Shown piece after piece: positions 8,206 through 16,985 of a stretch of DNA of 64,000 bases. The notes beneath the pieces were generated by a model, which was not told the DNA's origin, searched no databases, and was given only the letters and a program-made list of their open reading frames with translations. The position numbers and the translations under genes are program-made. Source of the stretch: an uncultured Collinsella sp. (GTDB lineage: Bacteria > Actinomycetota > Coriobacteriia > Coriobacteriales > Coriobacteriaceae). Position 1 is the first letter of the stretch; the number at the start of each line of letters is the position of its first letter. The stretch spans positions 70,523 through 134,522 of the forward strand of contig CABSNU010000003.1 of the NCBI GenBank assembly GCA_902479135.1, read 5' to 3'.

Positions 8206-8323
8206 AGCACGTCCCCACCCTTGCATGAGTTTTTGTTATGTTTTCCATGCATTATATTCGCTTTTCTTCTAAAGCCAGTTCACCCATAGTGAACATGCTC
8301 GGATATAGAGGGGACGGAAGCGC

Positions 8324-9235
8324 ATGAACAACGGACTGTTTACATACTTAGCAGCATTGCTATTGTTTGGCTCCAACGGCATCATCGCCGCTGCCATCGC
8401 GCTGCCGAGCTCCGATATCGTGCTCCTGCGCACGTTTTTGGGCGCCCTCTCGCTTGTCACCGTCCTCGCCATCACCCAACGCCATAAGTTGCAGGCGCCA
8501 TCTCGCCCCCGCGAAGCCGCAGCCCTTCTCCTCTCGGGAGCCGCGCTGGGCGCCAGCTGGATTTTTCTGTTCCGCGCCTACCAGACGATCGGCGTCGGCA
8601 TATCCTCGCTGCTGTACTACTGCGGCCCCATCATCGTTATGGCGCTCTCCCCGCTCATCTTTGGCGAAAAATTGACCGGTGGCAAAATCGCCGGCTTCAT
8701 AGCTGTCGCCTGCGGCGCCTTCCTCATCGCGGCCCAAGGCCTCGGCGGCAATATGCCCATCGCAGGCATCGTGTGCGGCATCGCCTCGGCCTTCTGCTAT
8801 GCATTGATGGTCATCGCCAGCAAGGGTGCGCCGCACATCGAGGGCCTCGAGAACTCCGCGCTCCAGGTGAGCGCCGCCTTTTTGACCGCGCTGGTCCTTA
8901 CGCTCCTCACGCAGGGCGCCCCCTCATTCCTGTCCGCCGGCGTCGCCGCCAGTATTGATTGGCGCGCCGTCGTCATGCTCGGCGTCGTCAACACCGGCAT
9001 CGGCTGCCTGCTCTACTTTAGCGCCGTCGCCAAACTGCCCGTCCAGACCGTCGCCGTCGTCGGCTACCTCGAGCCGCTTTCGGCGGTCGTGTTCTCGGGC
9101 GTCCTTTTGGGCGAAGCCATAACACCGGTCCGTCTGATGGGCGCCGTGCTTATCATCGGCGGCGCGATTTTTTGCGAACTCGCCGGCAAACGCGCAAACG
9201 CCAAGGCTGGCATCGCCCAGACAGCACGCGCTTAA
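8324..9235 (+). CDS. EamA/DMT-family transporter
   Basis: 303 aa, about ten membrane helices in two EamA halves. Halves are marked by FGSNGIIAAAIALPSSDIVL near the start and YLEPLSAVVFSGVLLGEAIT near the end; the latter E/P segment is typical of metabolite exporters of the drug/metabolite superfamily. The start follows GGACGGAAG. It is divergent from a LysR gene with 118 bp between, so probably regulated by it. The substrate is unknown. Confidence 0.88.
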   Translation: MNNGLFTYLAALLLFGSNGIIAAAIALPSSDIVLLRTFLGALSLVTVLAITQRHKLQAPSRPREAAALLLSGAALGASWIFLFRAYQTIGVGISSLLYYCGPIIVMALSPLIFGEKLTGGKIAGFIAVACGAFLIAAQGLGGNMPIAGIVCGIASAFCYALMVIASKGAPHIEGLENSALQVSAAFLTALVLTLLTQGAPSFLSAGVAASIDWRAVVMLGVVNTGIGCLLYFSAVAKLPVQTVAVVGYLEPLSAVVFSGVLLGEAITPVRLMGAVLIIGGAIFCELAGKRANAKAGIAQTARA

Positions 9236-9271
9236 AAGCCCCTGCTTTGAAATGCTACCTGCATAGATAAA

Positions 9272-9380
9272 TAATCCCCAGCTGAGGATTATTGTCTAAA
9301 ATAACCCGATGTGCCAAACTGCTCTTGTATGTATAAAGACGGCATAAAGTTTTTTGTCCTAGACAGATAACCGGATGTCT
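9272..9380. other. Leader region of kup with two hairpins
   Basis: AATAATCC (9272-9279) pairs with GGATTATT (9288-9295), and AGACA pairs with TGTCT around 9361-9380. No recognised riboswitch was identified. The first hairpin could end the upstream EamA transcript, though it lacks a U-run. Confidence 0.35.
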
Positions 9381-9432
9381 AAGGGAGTCCTCGTGGCACA
9401 CAACAAACTGGAGGCAAACCTCCAAGACCAGC

Positions 9433-11625
9433 ATGGGCAGGGCGGGCACAGAGCCATCCCCCCTCTCCGCTGGCATGCTGCTCGTAACGCTCGGCGTCGT
9501 CTATGGCGACATCGGCACGAGCCCCATGTACACCATGAAATCAATCGTCGCCAACAACGGCGGCATCGGTACCGTCAGCGAGGACATGATCCTGGGCGCG
9601 CTTTCGCTCGTCATCTGGACCATGACGCTCGTGACCACGGTCAAGTACGTGGTAATCGCCATGAAGGCCGACAACCACAACGAAGGCGGCATCTTCGCCC
9701 TGTTCAGTCTCGTGCGCAAGGTGGCGCCATGGCTGATTCTCCCCGCCATGATCGGCGGCGCGGCGCTGCTCGCCGACGGCATCCTCACCCCCGCGGTCAC
9801 GGTCACCACAGCCATTGAGGGCCTGCGTACCATCGAGTGGGGCCACGCGCTGCTGGGCGACGGCCAGACCAATGTGATCATCATCACCATCATCATTATC
9901 TGCGGTCTGTTTGCCATGCAGCGCGCCGGCACCTCGTCAATCGGCAAGCTCTTCGGCCCGCTTATGACGCTATGGTTCCTGTTCCTGGCAGGCGCCGGCC
10001 TGTTCAACATGCTCGGCAACCTGTCCATCCTGCGCGCGCTCAACCCCATCCGCGGCATCATGTTCCTGTTCTCGCCCATCAACCACTCGGGCATCATGGT
10101 GCTCGGCTTCGTCTTCTTGTCGACGACCGGCGCCGAGGCGCTCTATTCGGACATGGGTCACGTGGGCAAGGCTAACATCTACGCATCCTGGCCGTTCGTA
10201 AAGGCGGCCCTCATCCTTAACTATCTGGGTCAGGGCGCTTGGCTGCTCGCCAACAACTCCAACCCCCAGATGCTCGCGATGGATATCGTTAACCCGTTCT
10301 ATATGATGCTCCCCGAGCCCCTACGCCCCTTTGCCATCGTGCTTTCGGCCGTGGCGGCCATCATCGCCTCACAGGCGCTCATCACCGGCTCGTTCTCGCT
10401 GGTATCCGAGGCAACGCGCCTCAACCTTATGCCGCACCTGCGCATCCACTACCCCAGCGACACCAAGGGCCAGCTCTATATTCCGCTCGTTAATAACATC
10501 ATGTGGGTCGGCTGCATCTTCATCGTGCTGCTGTTCCAAAACTCCGAGCGCATGGAGAGTGCCTACGGCCTCGCCATTACCGTGACCATGCTTATGACCA
10601 CCACGCTTTTGACGAGCTATATCGCCGGCATTCTCAAGCACAAGCTGGGCGCCTGCGTCTTCGCCCTGCTCTTCGGTGCCATTGAGCTGTGCTTTTTCGC
10701 CTCGTGCCTCACCATGTTCTTTGACGGCGGCTATGTGATGATCTTCTTGGCCGCACTGCTGTTTGGCCTTATGTATGTGTGGCGTCGCGGCACCGCCATC
10801 GAGCGCACGCAGACGATTCTGCTGCCCGTCTCCAAGTACATCGACCAGCTCAACCGCCTGCGCAATGACGAAACCTATCCCGTGCTCGCTGACAATCTGG
10901 TATTTCTCACCAACAGCCCCGACCCGCTCACGCTCGACCGCGACGTGCTCTATTCCATCCTGGACAAGCACCCCAAGCGCGCCAAGGCATATTGGTTCAT
11001 TAACGTGCATGTCACCGATGAGCCCTATACGCACGAGTATTCCGTTGAGACCTTTGGCACAGACTTCCTGTTCCGCGTGCGCCTGGACCTGGGCTTTAAG
11101 GTCAACCAGCGCGTTAATGCCTACCTGCGCCAGATCGTCGGCGACTTGATGGCATCGGGTGAGCTGCCGCCGCAGCATCACACCTACTCCATCTACGAGA
11201 CGCGCGGCAACGTGGGCGACTTCCGCTTTTGCATGCTGCGCAAGATGCTTTCCCCCGAAACGGACATCAACCGCAACGACCACCGCGTGATGGCCATCAA
11301 GTACGCCGTCCGCCGCGCATGCGGAAGCCCGGCACGTTGGTATGGTCTCGAGAACTCGGCCATCATCATTGAGTACGTACCGCTCTTTGCCCGCATGCGT
11401 CCGGCAGTCAAGCTCGTACGCACCCAGGTGCCGCTCGAGATCCTGATCGAAGAGGCCGAGGAAATGGAAGTCGACATCTTCTCGGACGACCTGGTCAACG
11501 GCAACGAAGCCGGTAAGGACATGAACGTCGATCCCACCGAGTTGCTCGAGAGCGTCGCCGATACGCCCGAGCAACAGCAACTCGACGGACTCGAAAGCAC
11601 CCAGCTCAACGACGCCAACTTCTAA
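9433..11625 (+). CDS. kup: Kup potassium uptake transporter (start disturbed)
   Basis: 730 aa in this frame. Kup imports K+ with protons through about 12 helices and has a large cytoplasmic C-terminus. Diagnostic segments are VTLGVVYGDIGTSPMYTMK, DGILTPAVTVTTAIEGL and TGAEALYSDMGHVGK. The only in-frame starts (ATG 9433, 9475) lack a proper ribosome site. A GTG at 9393, five bases after GGGAG, opens a reading frame MAHNKLEANLQDQ that runs into the C6 run at 9458-9463; losing one C there would join it smoothly to Kup (AIPLSAGMLLVTLGVVYG). So either an extra C has damaged the start or the base is an error. Confidence 0.93.
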   Translation: MGRAGTEPSPLSAGMLLVTLGVVYGDIGTSPMYTMKSIVANNGGIGTVSEDMILGALSLVIWTMTLVTTVKYVVIAMKADNHNEGGIFALFSLVRKVAPWLILPAMIGGAALLADGILTPAVTVTTAIEGLRTIEWGHALLGDGQTNVIIITIIIICGLFAMQRAGTSSIGKLFGPLMTLWFLFLAGAGLFNMLGNLSILRALNPIRGIMFLFSPINHSGIMVLGFVFLSTTGAEALYSDMGHVGKANIYASWPFVKAALILNYLGQGAWLLANNSNPQMLAMDIVNPFYMMLPEPLRPFAIVLSAVAAIIASQALITGSFSLVSEATRLNLMPHLRIHYPSDTKGQLYIPLVNNIMWVGCIFIVLLFQNSERMESAYGLAITVTMLMTTTLLTSYIAGILKHKLGACVFALLFGAIELCFFASCLTMFFDGGYVMIFLAALLFGLMYVWRRGTAIERTQTILLPVSKYIDQLNRLRNDETYPVLADNLVFLTNSPDPLTLDRDVLYSILDKHPKRAKAYWFINVHVTDEPYTHEYSVETFGTDFLFRVRLDLGFKVNQRVNAYLRQIVGDLMASGELPPQHHTYSIYETRGNVGDFRFCMLRKMLSPETDINRNDHRVMAIKYAVRRACGSPARWYGLENSAIIIEYVPLFARMRPAVKLVRTQVPLEILIEEAEEMEVDIFSDDLVNGNEAGKDMNVDPTELLESVADTPEQQQLDGLESTQLNDANF

Positions 11626-11649
11626 CACGCCACCAGCCATTGACGACAA

Positions 11650-11685
11650 CGGTCCCGCATCTCACGGGAGATGCGGGACCGCTTT
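11650..11685 (+). terminator. Terminator after kup
   Basis: CGGTCCCGCATCTC pairs with GAGATGCGGGACCG around a 4-nt loop, followed by CTTTGC. It also lies downstream of the convergent bile salt hydrolase gene. Confidence 0.8.
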
Positions 11686-11706
11686 GCATTGCAGTAAAGC
11701 TATCGG

Positions 11707-12672
11707 CTACGAACGGCGCGGCTCGGGAACCACGAGCCTATCGGGGCTCGCGCCCTCGGCATCCATCAGGCTCACGTAGCGAATCGACGGATCCCCATAC
11801 ATCGCGTAGTAATAATTGCCCGTGCGCGCGCTAAAGCATCCGGTATAGATAGTCTTCTCGAACTTGCCATCGCCCATCCTGGACGCCCCCTCAATCATCA
11901 CCACGCCCTCGAGTGAACGGAACATGCGGACGACGTTTTCGGTCTCGCTCTCCTTTTGCGGGTAATTGGCATTGAGGTACGCCGCCTTTACAAAACGGCT
12001 CGGCGAATAGCAGTCACCCGGAATACCGCGCATGCCGGCACCCGCGCCATAGGGCTTGAGCTCGGCGCCACGCCATGTCGCCGTCTGCGGAAAATCGCTT
12101 GTGGCCGTGATATAGGTGCGCAGGTTTTCCATGTGCCACGGGAAGGTGGGCTGATTGGCAAGGGTGTCGACCGGATCGTCGTATACATGCAGGCCGTCAG
12201 CCATCATCTCGACCACGATGCTGCGCTGGCTGTCGCCGATAATCCAATGGAGCAGCGACACGCCCAGCCCCTCTCCTGCAGATTTGGCAACAATCACCGT
12301 ATCGCGCAGCGCAGCCTCGACCTCGTCGACCGTCGAGAACGTCGCTGCCACCCACAGGGGAAACTCATAGGCCGCGATATTGGTCTTGCCATCAACCGGG
12401 CCCTCGGCATACTCGGCATAACCCGGGAAATTGAGACCCGCCACGGCGAGGCCCGCATCGTTACCGCAATCGAAAAACATGGGGTAGTTCTTGTAATCGA
12501 TGCACATACCGATCACCGCGTGTGCCGCTGTCACGTCGTCGATAAACGAATACGGAATGTGAAACCCGCGCGGCATCACGCGAACCTGTTGGCCGTAGTC
12601 AAAGCTCCAGTCGAGGTTGCGGCCCAGATACATGTGGCCAGAATTATCGGTAAATCGAATGCTCGTGCACAT
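11707..12672 (-). CDS. bsh: Bile salt hydrolase / choloylglycine hydrolase family
   Basis: 321 aa, an Ntn-hydrolase that cuts the amide bond of conjugated bile acids. The start at 12672 follows AGGAGG and puts Cys at position 2, the N-terminal nucleophile after Met removal. Arg18 and Asp21 (GRNLDW) match the C. perfringens enzyme, as does the Asn in AGLNFPGYAEY (Asn81). TLANQPTFPWHMENL and GDCYSPSRFVKAAYL carry the expected Asn and Arg. The related penicillin V acylases share the fold, but the SRFVKAAYL region and gut setting favour bile salt hydrolase. No signal peptide, so cytoplasmic. Confidence 0.88.
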   Translation of the reverse strand: MCTSIRFTDNSGHMYLGRNLDWSFDYGQQVRVMPRGFHIPYSFIDDVTAAHAVIGMCIDYKNYPMFFDCGNDAGLAVAGLNFPGYAEYAEGPVDGKTNIAAYEFPLWVAATFSTVDEVEAALRDTVIVAKSAGEGLGVSLLHWIIGDSQRSIVVEMMADGLHVYDDPVDTLANQPTFPWHMENLRTYITATSDFPQTATWRGAELKPYGAGAGMRGIPGDCYSPSRFVKAAYLNANYPQKESETENVVRMFRSLEGVVMIEGASRMGDGKFEKTIYTGCFSARTGNYYYAMYGDPSIRYVSLMDAEGASPDRLVVPEPRRS

Positions 12673-12735
12673 AGCGCCTCCTAGCCTTACGTTCTTGCTA
12701 AGGTTATTGTCTCCAAACAAAAAGGCGCTAAACAC

Positions 12736-12770
12736 AAAAGCCCGGACATGACAACAATGTCACGCCCGGG
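12736..12770 (-). terminator. Terminator after the deformylase paralogue
   Basis: On the minus strand CCCGGGCGTGACA pairs imperfectly with TGTCATGTCCGGG and is followed by CTTTTG. It lies between the deformylase-like gene and the bile salt hydrolase gene, both on this strand. Confidence 0.75.
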
Positions 12771-12806
12771 ACAAAGACCGCAAATTCGGTCCCCAATTAA
12801 ACCACC

Positions 12807-13226
12807 CTAGACAAGTTTACCTTGGCAGTGATCGATCATATGCTGGATCATTTGTGCCTCAAAGCCCGCGTAGTCGCGGCGGCACTCCTTCATCTTGCCG
12901 TCGGCGATCTGGTCAAAGGCAACCTTGCACTTGATATAGCGCGTGGACTTGGTGACCTCCTCGTGCGTCAGGCAGCTCTCCTCCATCTTGCTGGCGCCCA
13001 GGCCAAACACCAGACGAGGGTTGTAGAGCACGTGGGGCTCGCCGGCATCGTCCAAGTAGACGCAAACCTTCTTGGTAACGCCAATCTGGTTAGCGGCAAG
13101 GCAGCCGGCATCGTCGAGCGACTTGATGGTATCGATCAAGTCCTGAGCGACCGACTCGTCCTCGACAGTCGCAACCTCGCAACGCTGGGACAGGATAGCC
13201 TCGTCGCGGCAGAGCTCTTTAATCAT
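12807..13226 (-). CDS. Deformylase paralogue lacking the catalytic Glu
   Basis: 139 aa. The start at 13226 (MIKELCRDEA) is 5 nt from GGAGG. Motif 1 is CLAANQIG with the usual Gln present. Motif 2 is EESCLT, with metal-ligand Cys85. Motif 3 reads QHMIDH: His129 and His133 remain but the catalytic Glu is Met130. Metal could still bind, but deformylation should be abolished or very weak. It differs from the copy at 5179, which keeps the Glu but lacks the motif 1 Gln. The role is unknown; a regulatory or decoy role is speculation. Confidence 0.8.
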   Translation of the reverse strand: MIKELCRDEAILSQRCEVATVEDESVAQDLIDTIKSLDDAGCLAANQIGVTKKVCVYLDDAGEPHVLYNPRLVFGLGASKMEESCLTHEEVTKSTRYIKCKVAFDQIADGKMKECRRDYAGFEAQMIQHMIDHCQGKLV

Positions 13227-13420
13227 ACGTTCCTCCATAGGGGTCGTTGTAACCGCTTAAGTATACGGTACCCACACATTTTCATGCGAAAAATACCGTC
13301 CGTCTGCTACAAAGCGCCGAACATCAACATGCGAGGAACAACAGCGTCGTAAAGGGGCTATAGTGGGGGGCGTTCGTGTCAATCGGCCTAAACTCGGGGC
13401 CGAACAAGGAAAGGGTATGC

Positions 13421-14734
13421 ATGGACGAACTTTTTCACGTCAGTGAGCGCAAGTCCACAATCGGGACCGAACTTCGCGCTGGACTGACAACATTCCTGGC
13501 GATGGCCTACATCATCGCCGTCAACCCCGCGGTGCTCTCGGGCGCTGGCATCGATGCGGGAGCGCTCGCCTGCGCCACCTGCCTGGGCGCCGGCATCATG
13601 ACCATCTGTATGGGCATCTTCGCCAACCGCCCGCTCGCCTGCGCGTCGGGTCTGGGCATCAACGCCATGATCGCGGGCATCGCCACCACCATGTGCGGCG
13701 GTGACTGGCACGTGGCCATGAGCGTTATCTTCCTCGAGGGCATCGTCATCTTGCTGCTCGTCTTGTGCGGCCTCCGCGAGGCCATCATGGACGCCATCCC
13801 CGTGGTCCTGCGCCACGCCATCTCGGTTGGCTTGGGCCTGTTCATCGCCATGATCGGCCTGTGCGACGCCGGCATCATCACCGCTGGCGCCGGTACGCTC
13901 GTCGGCCTGGGCGACATCACCTCCCCCACCTTTATCGTCGGCATCATCTCCATCATCGTGACGGTCGCCCTGGCTTCCCGCAACGTGCCGGGCTCGCTGC
14001 TCATCGGCATCATCGTCGCCGTTATCGCCGGTATCCCGTTGGGCGTCACCCATGCGCCCGAGGGCCTCATCGCACCACTCGACTTCTCGACCTTTGGCGC
14101 CCCGTTTGCCAGCACCGCCGACGGCAACATGGCCATCGTAAAGGTCCTGACCGACCCGATGCTGCTCGTCGTTGCCTTCTCGCTGCTCATGAGTGACTTC
14201 TTCGACACCATGGGTACTGCGATGGCCGTCGCCAAGCAGGGCGAGTTCCTAACCGAGGACGGCAACGTCGAGGACATCCGCCCCATCCTGATCGTCGACT
14301 CCGTGGCCGCTGCTGCCGGTGGCTTTATGGGCGTCTCCTCCATCACCACGTTCGTCGAGTCCACCTCTGGCGCTGCCGACGGTGGCCGTACGGGCCTCAC
14401 CTCCGTCACCACCGGCGTGCTGTTCATTCTCGCCGCGTTCTTCTCCCCCATCGTCACCATCGTTTCCAGCGCCGCCACCTGCGGTGCTCTGGTCTACGTC
14501 GGCTACCTCATGATGAGCGAGGCCTCCGAGATCGACTGGTCCGACGTGTCGCAAGGTTTCCCGGCGTTCATGATTGTCGCCGGCGTGCCCTTCACTTACT
14601 CCATCTCTGCCGGCATTGGCCTGGGCTTTATCGCCTACGTGATCGTCGCGCTCTTTAAGGGCGAGGCCTCCAAGATCAAGCCGCTCATGTGGATCGCAGC
14701 ACTTGCCTTCCTCGTCTACTTCTTTGTAGCGTAG
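13421..14734 (+). CDS. NCS2 purine permease, AzgA/PbuG type
   Basis: 437 aa integral membrane protein. The start at 13421 (MDELFHVSERKSTIGTELRA) follows GGAAAGGG; an upstream in-frame start at 13376 gives an unnatural extension. AzgA marks: AGLTTFLAMAYIIAVNPAVL, ACASGLGINAMIA, LLMSDFFDTMGTAMAVAKQG and GVSSITTFVESTSGAADGGR. This branch takes up adenine, guanine and hypoxanthine by proton symport. No purine riboswitch is visible upstream. Its last ~45 bp were copied 2 kb downstream (see pseudogene at 16737). Confidence 0.93.
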   Translation: MDELFHVSERKSTIGTELRAGLTTFLAMAYIIAVNPAVLSGAGIDAGALACATCLGAGIMTICMGIFANRPLACASGLGINAMIAGIATTMCGGDWHVAMSVIFLEGIVILLLVLCGLREAIMDAIPVVLRHAISVGLGLFIAMIGLCDAGIITAGAGTLVGLGDITSPTFIVGIISIIVTVALASRNVPGSLLIGIIVAVIAGIPLGVTHAPEGLIAPLDFSTFGAPFASTADGNMAIVKVLTDPMLLVVAFSLLMSDFFDTMGTAMAVAKQGEFLTEDGNVEDIRPILIVDSVAAAAGGFMGVSSITTFVESTSGAADGGRTGLTSVTTGVLFILAAFFSPIVTIVSSAATCGALVYVGYLMMSEASEIDWSDVSQGFPAFMIVAGVPFTYSISAGIGLGFIAYVIVALFKGEASKIKPLMWIAALAFLVYFFVA

Positions 14735-14760
14735 GCGCAAGATTTGCAATACCAAACAGC

Positions 14761-14801
14761 AAAGCGCGGAGTCGCATCGAGCGGCTCCGCGCTTTGCTTT
14801 T
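14761..14801 (+). terminator. Terminator after the purine permease
   Basis: AAAGCGCGGAG (14761-14771) pairs with CTCCGCGCTTT (14785-14795), followed by GCTTTT. A duplicated version is at 16808-16846. Confidence 0.85.
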
Positions 14802-14843
14802 AAAGCCAGGCGCCACACGGACGCGCGATGTATTGCTTCGCAA

Positions 14844-14941
14844 GTTTTGGACGTTTTGCTCTCCAAACGGCACTACCGCCGGCTACATCCTGCAGATATG
14901 CTGGGCGTAATCGCATAGGCCCTATGAGGATGGGAGTAACC
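14844..14941 (+). promoter_or_regulatory. Conserved upstream region of surface protein 1
   Basis: A block including CTCCAAACGGCACTACCGCC, a CGGC..GCCG hairpin, an AGATATGCTG segment and ATAGGCCCTATGAG precedes the start. It recurs at 16889-16985 while the flanking bases between have drifted. Conservation beyond its surroundings suggests promoter or leader function, but the duplication is recent enough for caution. Confidence 0.5.
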
Positions 14942-16714
14942 ATGGCCGCCTTGTTCACGACCCCCAAGCGCAATGACAAAACCTCTGGAGCCCATTTTGT
15001 CGAGCCCGACGTGCGCCGTCGCACGCTGCTCGCACACGGCAGCTGGCGCCGCGTGACACGCCGCATCGTTGTAGGCGCCGTATGCGCGCTCACGGTAAGT
15101 TCGCTGCTCATGCCGAGCGTCTCGCTCGCGGCCGAGTGGGTGGACGTCGGCGGCACCCAATACAACGCCGGCGCCGCGGCGGGCGACGCCGCCGGCACCT
15201 GGAGCTGGGACGGCGCCGACGACATGAAGCTCAACGGCTATAACGGCGGCGCGATCGAGGCAGCGGGCAAGCTCAACGTGAGCTACGAGGGCAACAACAC
15301 CGTCACTAACGACAACGGCCGCGGCATCAAGGTTAAGGATGGCGCGAACGAGAACGCCGAGCTTAATATTCAGGGCGACGCGTCCAGCACGCTCAACGTG
15401 ACATCTTCTCGTGACGCCATCACTTCCGTCGGCAACATCAACATCGACGGCGCTGGCACTGTCAACGCCACGAGCACCGAGCACGATGCCATCGATGCCG
15501 GGGGCGATGTCACCATCAAGGGCTCGGGAAACGTTAACGCCACGGGCGATTCGGATGGCATCAGGGCCGACGGCAACATCACGATCGACAACAGCGGAAC
15601 CGTCACCGCCAAGGCCACCGAGGATCAGGGTATCGATGCTAACGAGAACCTCATCATAAAGGGCGGCGGCAAGGTAGAGGCAAGCTCTATCAAAGACAAT
15701 GCGATTTGGGCCGACGGCAACATCGAGATCTCGGGTGGCAGCCAGGTCAAGGCAAGCTCCGAGGAAGACGCCGCCATCGACGGTAAAAACAGCCTCACGG
15801 TCACGAACGCTTCCCTCAACGCAAGTGGCGTTGGGTATGGCATCTATGTCTACAAGGGCATCACGCTCGATGGCGCGACCGTGACGGTCCGCGCAAGCTC
15901 AGATGGCGGGGAAGCCAGCGCACTCTTCACCGATGAGGACGACATCGTCATCAAGAACGGCTCGACTGTGGATGCGCTCGCAGAAGGCAGGTTCTCGGTT
16001 GCAATCTCCACCAGTAATTTCTACTCCGACGAAGCGGGTGGCCATATCTACATCAGCGACTCCGTTGTCAAGGCCATAGCCCGCTATGCCGAGACCGGCG
16101 GCGACGGCCCCGACCACTACAGTGGAGACCAAAACGACGAAATCATCCCTGAGTCCGAGGGCCTGAACATCGGCATCTTCGCGCAGACCGAGAAGGGCAT
16201 CACGCCCGCGACCATCTCGATCGTCCGCAGCAAGGTCACGGCCGAGGGAGACACGGCGGCTATCTTCGCCCTTGCCATGAGCGCGGACGGCAAGGCGATC
16301 GGCACCATCGAAATCAAGGACGCCATCATCCAGACGCCTGCAGGCGGCAAAGTCATTGACTATCGCAACAAGGAAGAGCTCAGCGACGGCATCGTCTACG
16401 AGGCGGGGCAGACCATTGGCACGGGCGATGTCACGATTGACTCCCCCTATGACGCCGCTGTCGCCAAGAGCACGGTCATCGTGCCTCCCGAGGAGACCAA
16501 GCCCGAGGAAAAGCACGGCAAGACCAAGCCCGAGGGTTCCAAGTCCGAGGGCACGAAGACAACCAAGACCGTTGCAGTTGCAGCCAAGGGAGCCAAGACC
16601 GTCGGCAAGCTCGCGGCAACCGGCGACACCTCGAACACAGCCATCGTGGCAGCCGCCCTTGCGGGAACAGCCGCCATCGCCGCAGGCGCCCTGGCGAGTC
16701 GCAAACGTTCGTAA
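14942..16714 (+). CDS. Secreted, wall-anchored beta-helix carbohydrate-binding-like protein (copy 1)
   Basis: 590 aa from ATG 14942 after GGGAG. A long basic N-region (SWRRVTRRIVVGAVCALTVS) and SLLMPSVSLA form the signal peptide. Residues about 90-400 are repeated units such as DGIRADGNITIDNSGTVTAK, a parallel beta-helix like the Cthe_2159 carbohydrate-binding family. A Lys/Glu/Pro-rich spacer follows, then the sorting signal KLAATGDT, a hydrophobic helix and RKRS, a variant of LPXTG. So it should be exported and linked to the wall by a sortase. Glycan or mucin binding is inference. It is a tandem paralogue of 16986-18776. Confidence 0.85.
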   Translation: MAALFTTPKRNDKTSGAHFVEPDVRRRTLLAHGSWRRVTRRIVVGAVCALTVSSLLMPSVSLAAEWVDVGGTQYNAGAAAGDAAGTWSWDGADDMKLNGYNGGAIEAAGKLNVSYEGNNTVTNDNGRGIKVKDGANENAELNIQGDASSTLNVTSSRDAITSVGNINIDGAGTVNATSTEHDAIDAGGDVTIKGSGNVNATGDSDGIRADGNITIDNSGTVTAKATEDQGIDANENLIIKGGGKVEASSIKDNAIWADGNIEISGGSQVKASSEEDAAIDGKNSLTVTNASLNASGVGYGIYVYKGITLDGATVTVRASSDGGEASALFTDEDDIVIKNGSTVDALAEGRFSVAISTSNFYSDEAGGHIYISDSVVKAIARYAETGGDGPDHYSGDQNDEIIPESEGLNIGIFAQTEKGITPATISIVRSKVTAEGDTAAIFALAMSADGKAIGTIEIKDAIIQTPAGGKVIDYRNKEELSDGIVYEAGQTIGTGDVTIDSPYDAAVAKSTVIVPPEETKPEEKHGKTKPEGSKSEGTKTTKTVAVAAKGAKTVGKLAATGDTSNTAIVAAALAGTAAIAAGALASRKRS

Positions 16715-16736
16715 ACACTTTTTCGCACAGGACGGG

Positions 16737-16781
16737 TGGATCGCAGCCCTTGCCTTCCCCGTCTACTTCTTCGTAGCGTAA
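16737..16781 (+). pseudogene. Duplicated 3' end of the purine permease gene
   Basis: Codons here read WIAALAFPVYFFVA and a stop, against WIAALAFLVYFFVA and a stop at the true end of the permease (14690-14734). The DNA matches closely, and the terminator follows in both. This fragment marks the left edge of a ~2.05 kb tandem duplication that carried along the tail of the neighbouring gene. Confidence 0.88.
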
Positions 16782-16807
16782 GGGCAAGGCTGCAAAAGCT
16801 GAACAAT

Positions 16808-16846
16808 AAAGCGCGGAGTCGCCATGCGGCCCCGCGCTTTTCTTTT
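16808..16846 (+). terminator. Terminator after surface protein 1 (duplicated copy)
   Basis: AAAGCGCGG pairs with CCGCGCTTT and is followed by TCTTTT. It is the duplicated permease terminator, now ending the first surface-protein transcript. Confidence 0.8.
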
Positions 16847-16985
16847 AGCGTCGGTCCCTGCGCCGGCGTGCGGCCTATTTCTCCCCCATTTTGGCCATTT
16901 TGCCCTCCAAACGGCACTACCGCCGGCAACATCCAGCAGATACGCTGAACCTAGCCGTATAGGCCCTATGAGAACGGGAGCAACC

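Noticed and set aside
9241..9392. c-di-AMP riboswitch before kup
   Set aside because: Expected from kup biology, but the conserved core of the ydaO element is not present.
13239..13420. Purine riboswitch before the AzgA-type permease
   Set aside because: No three-stem purine aptamer core could be found.
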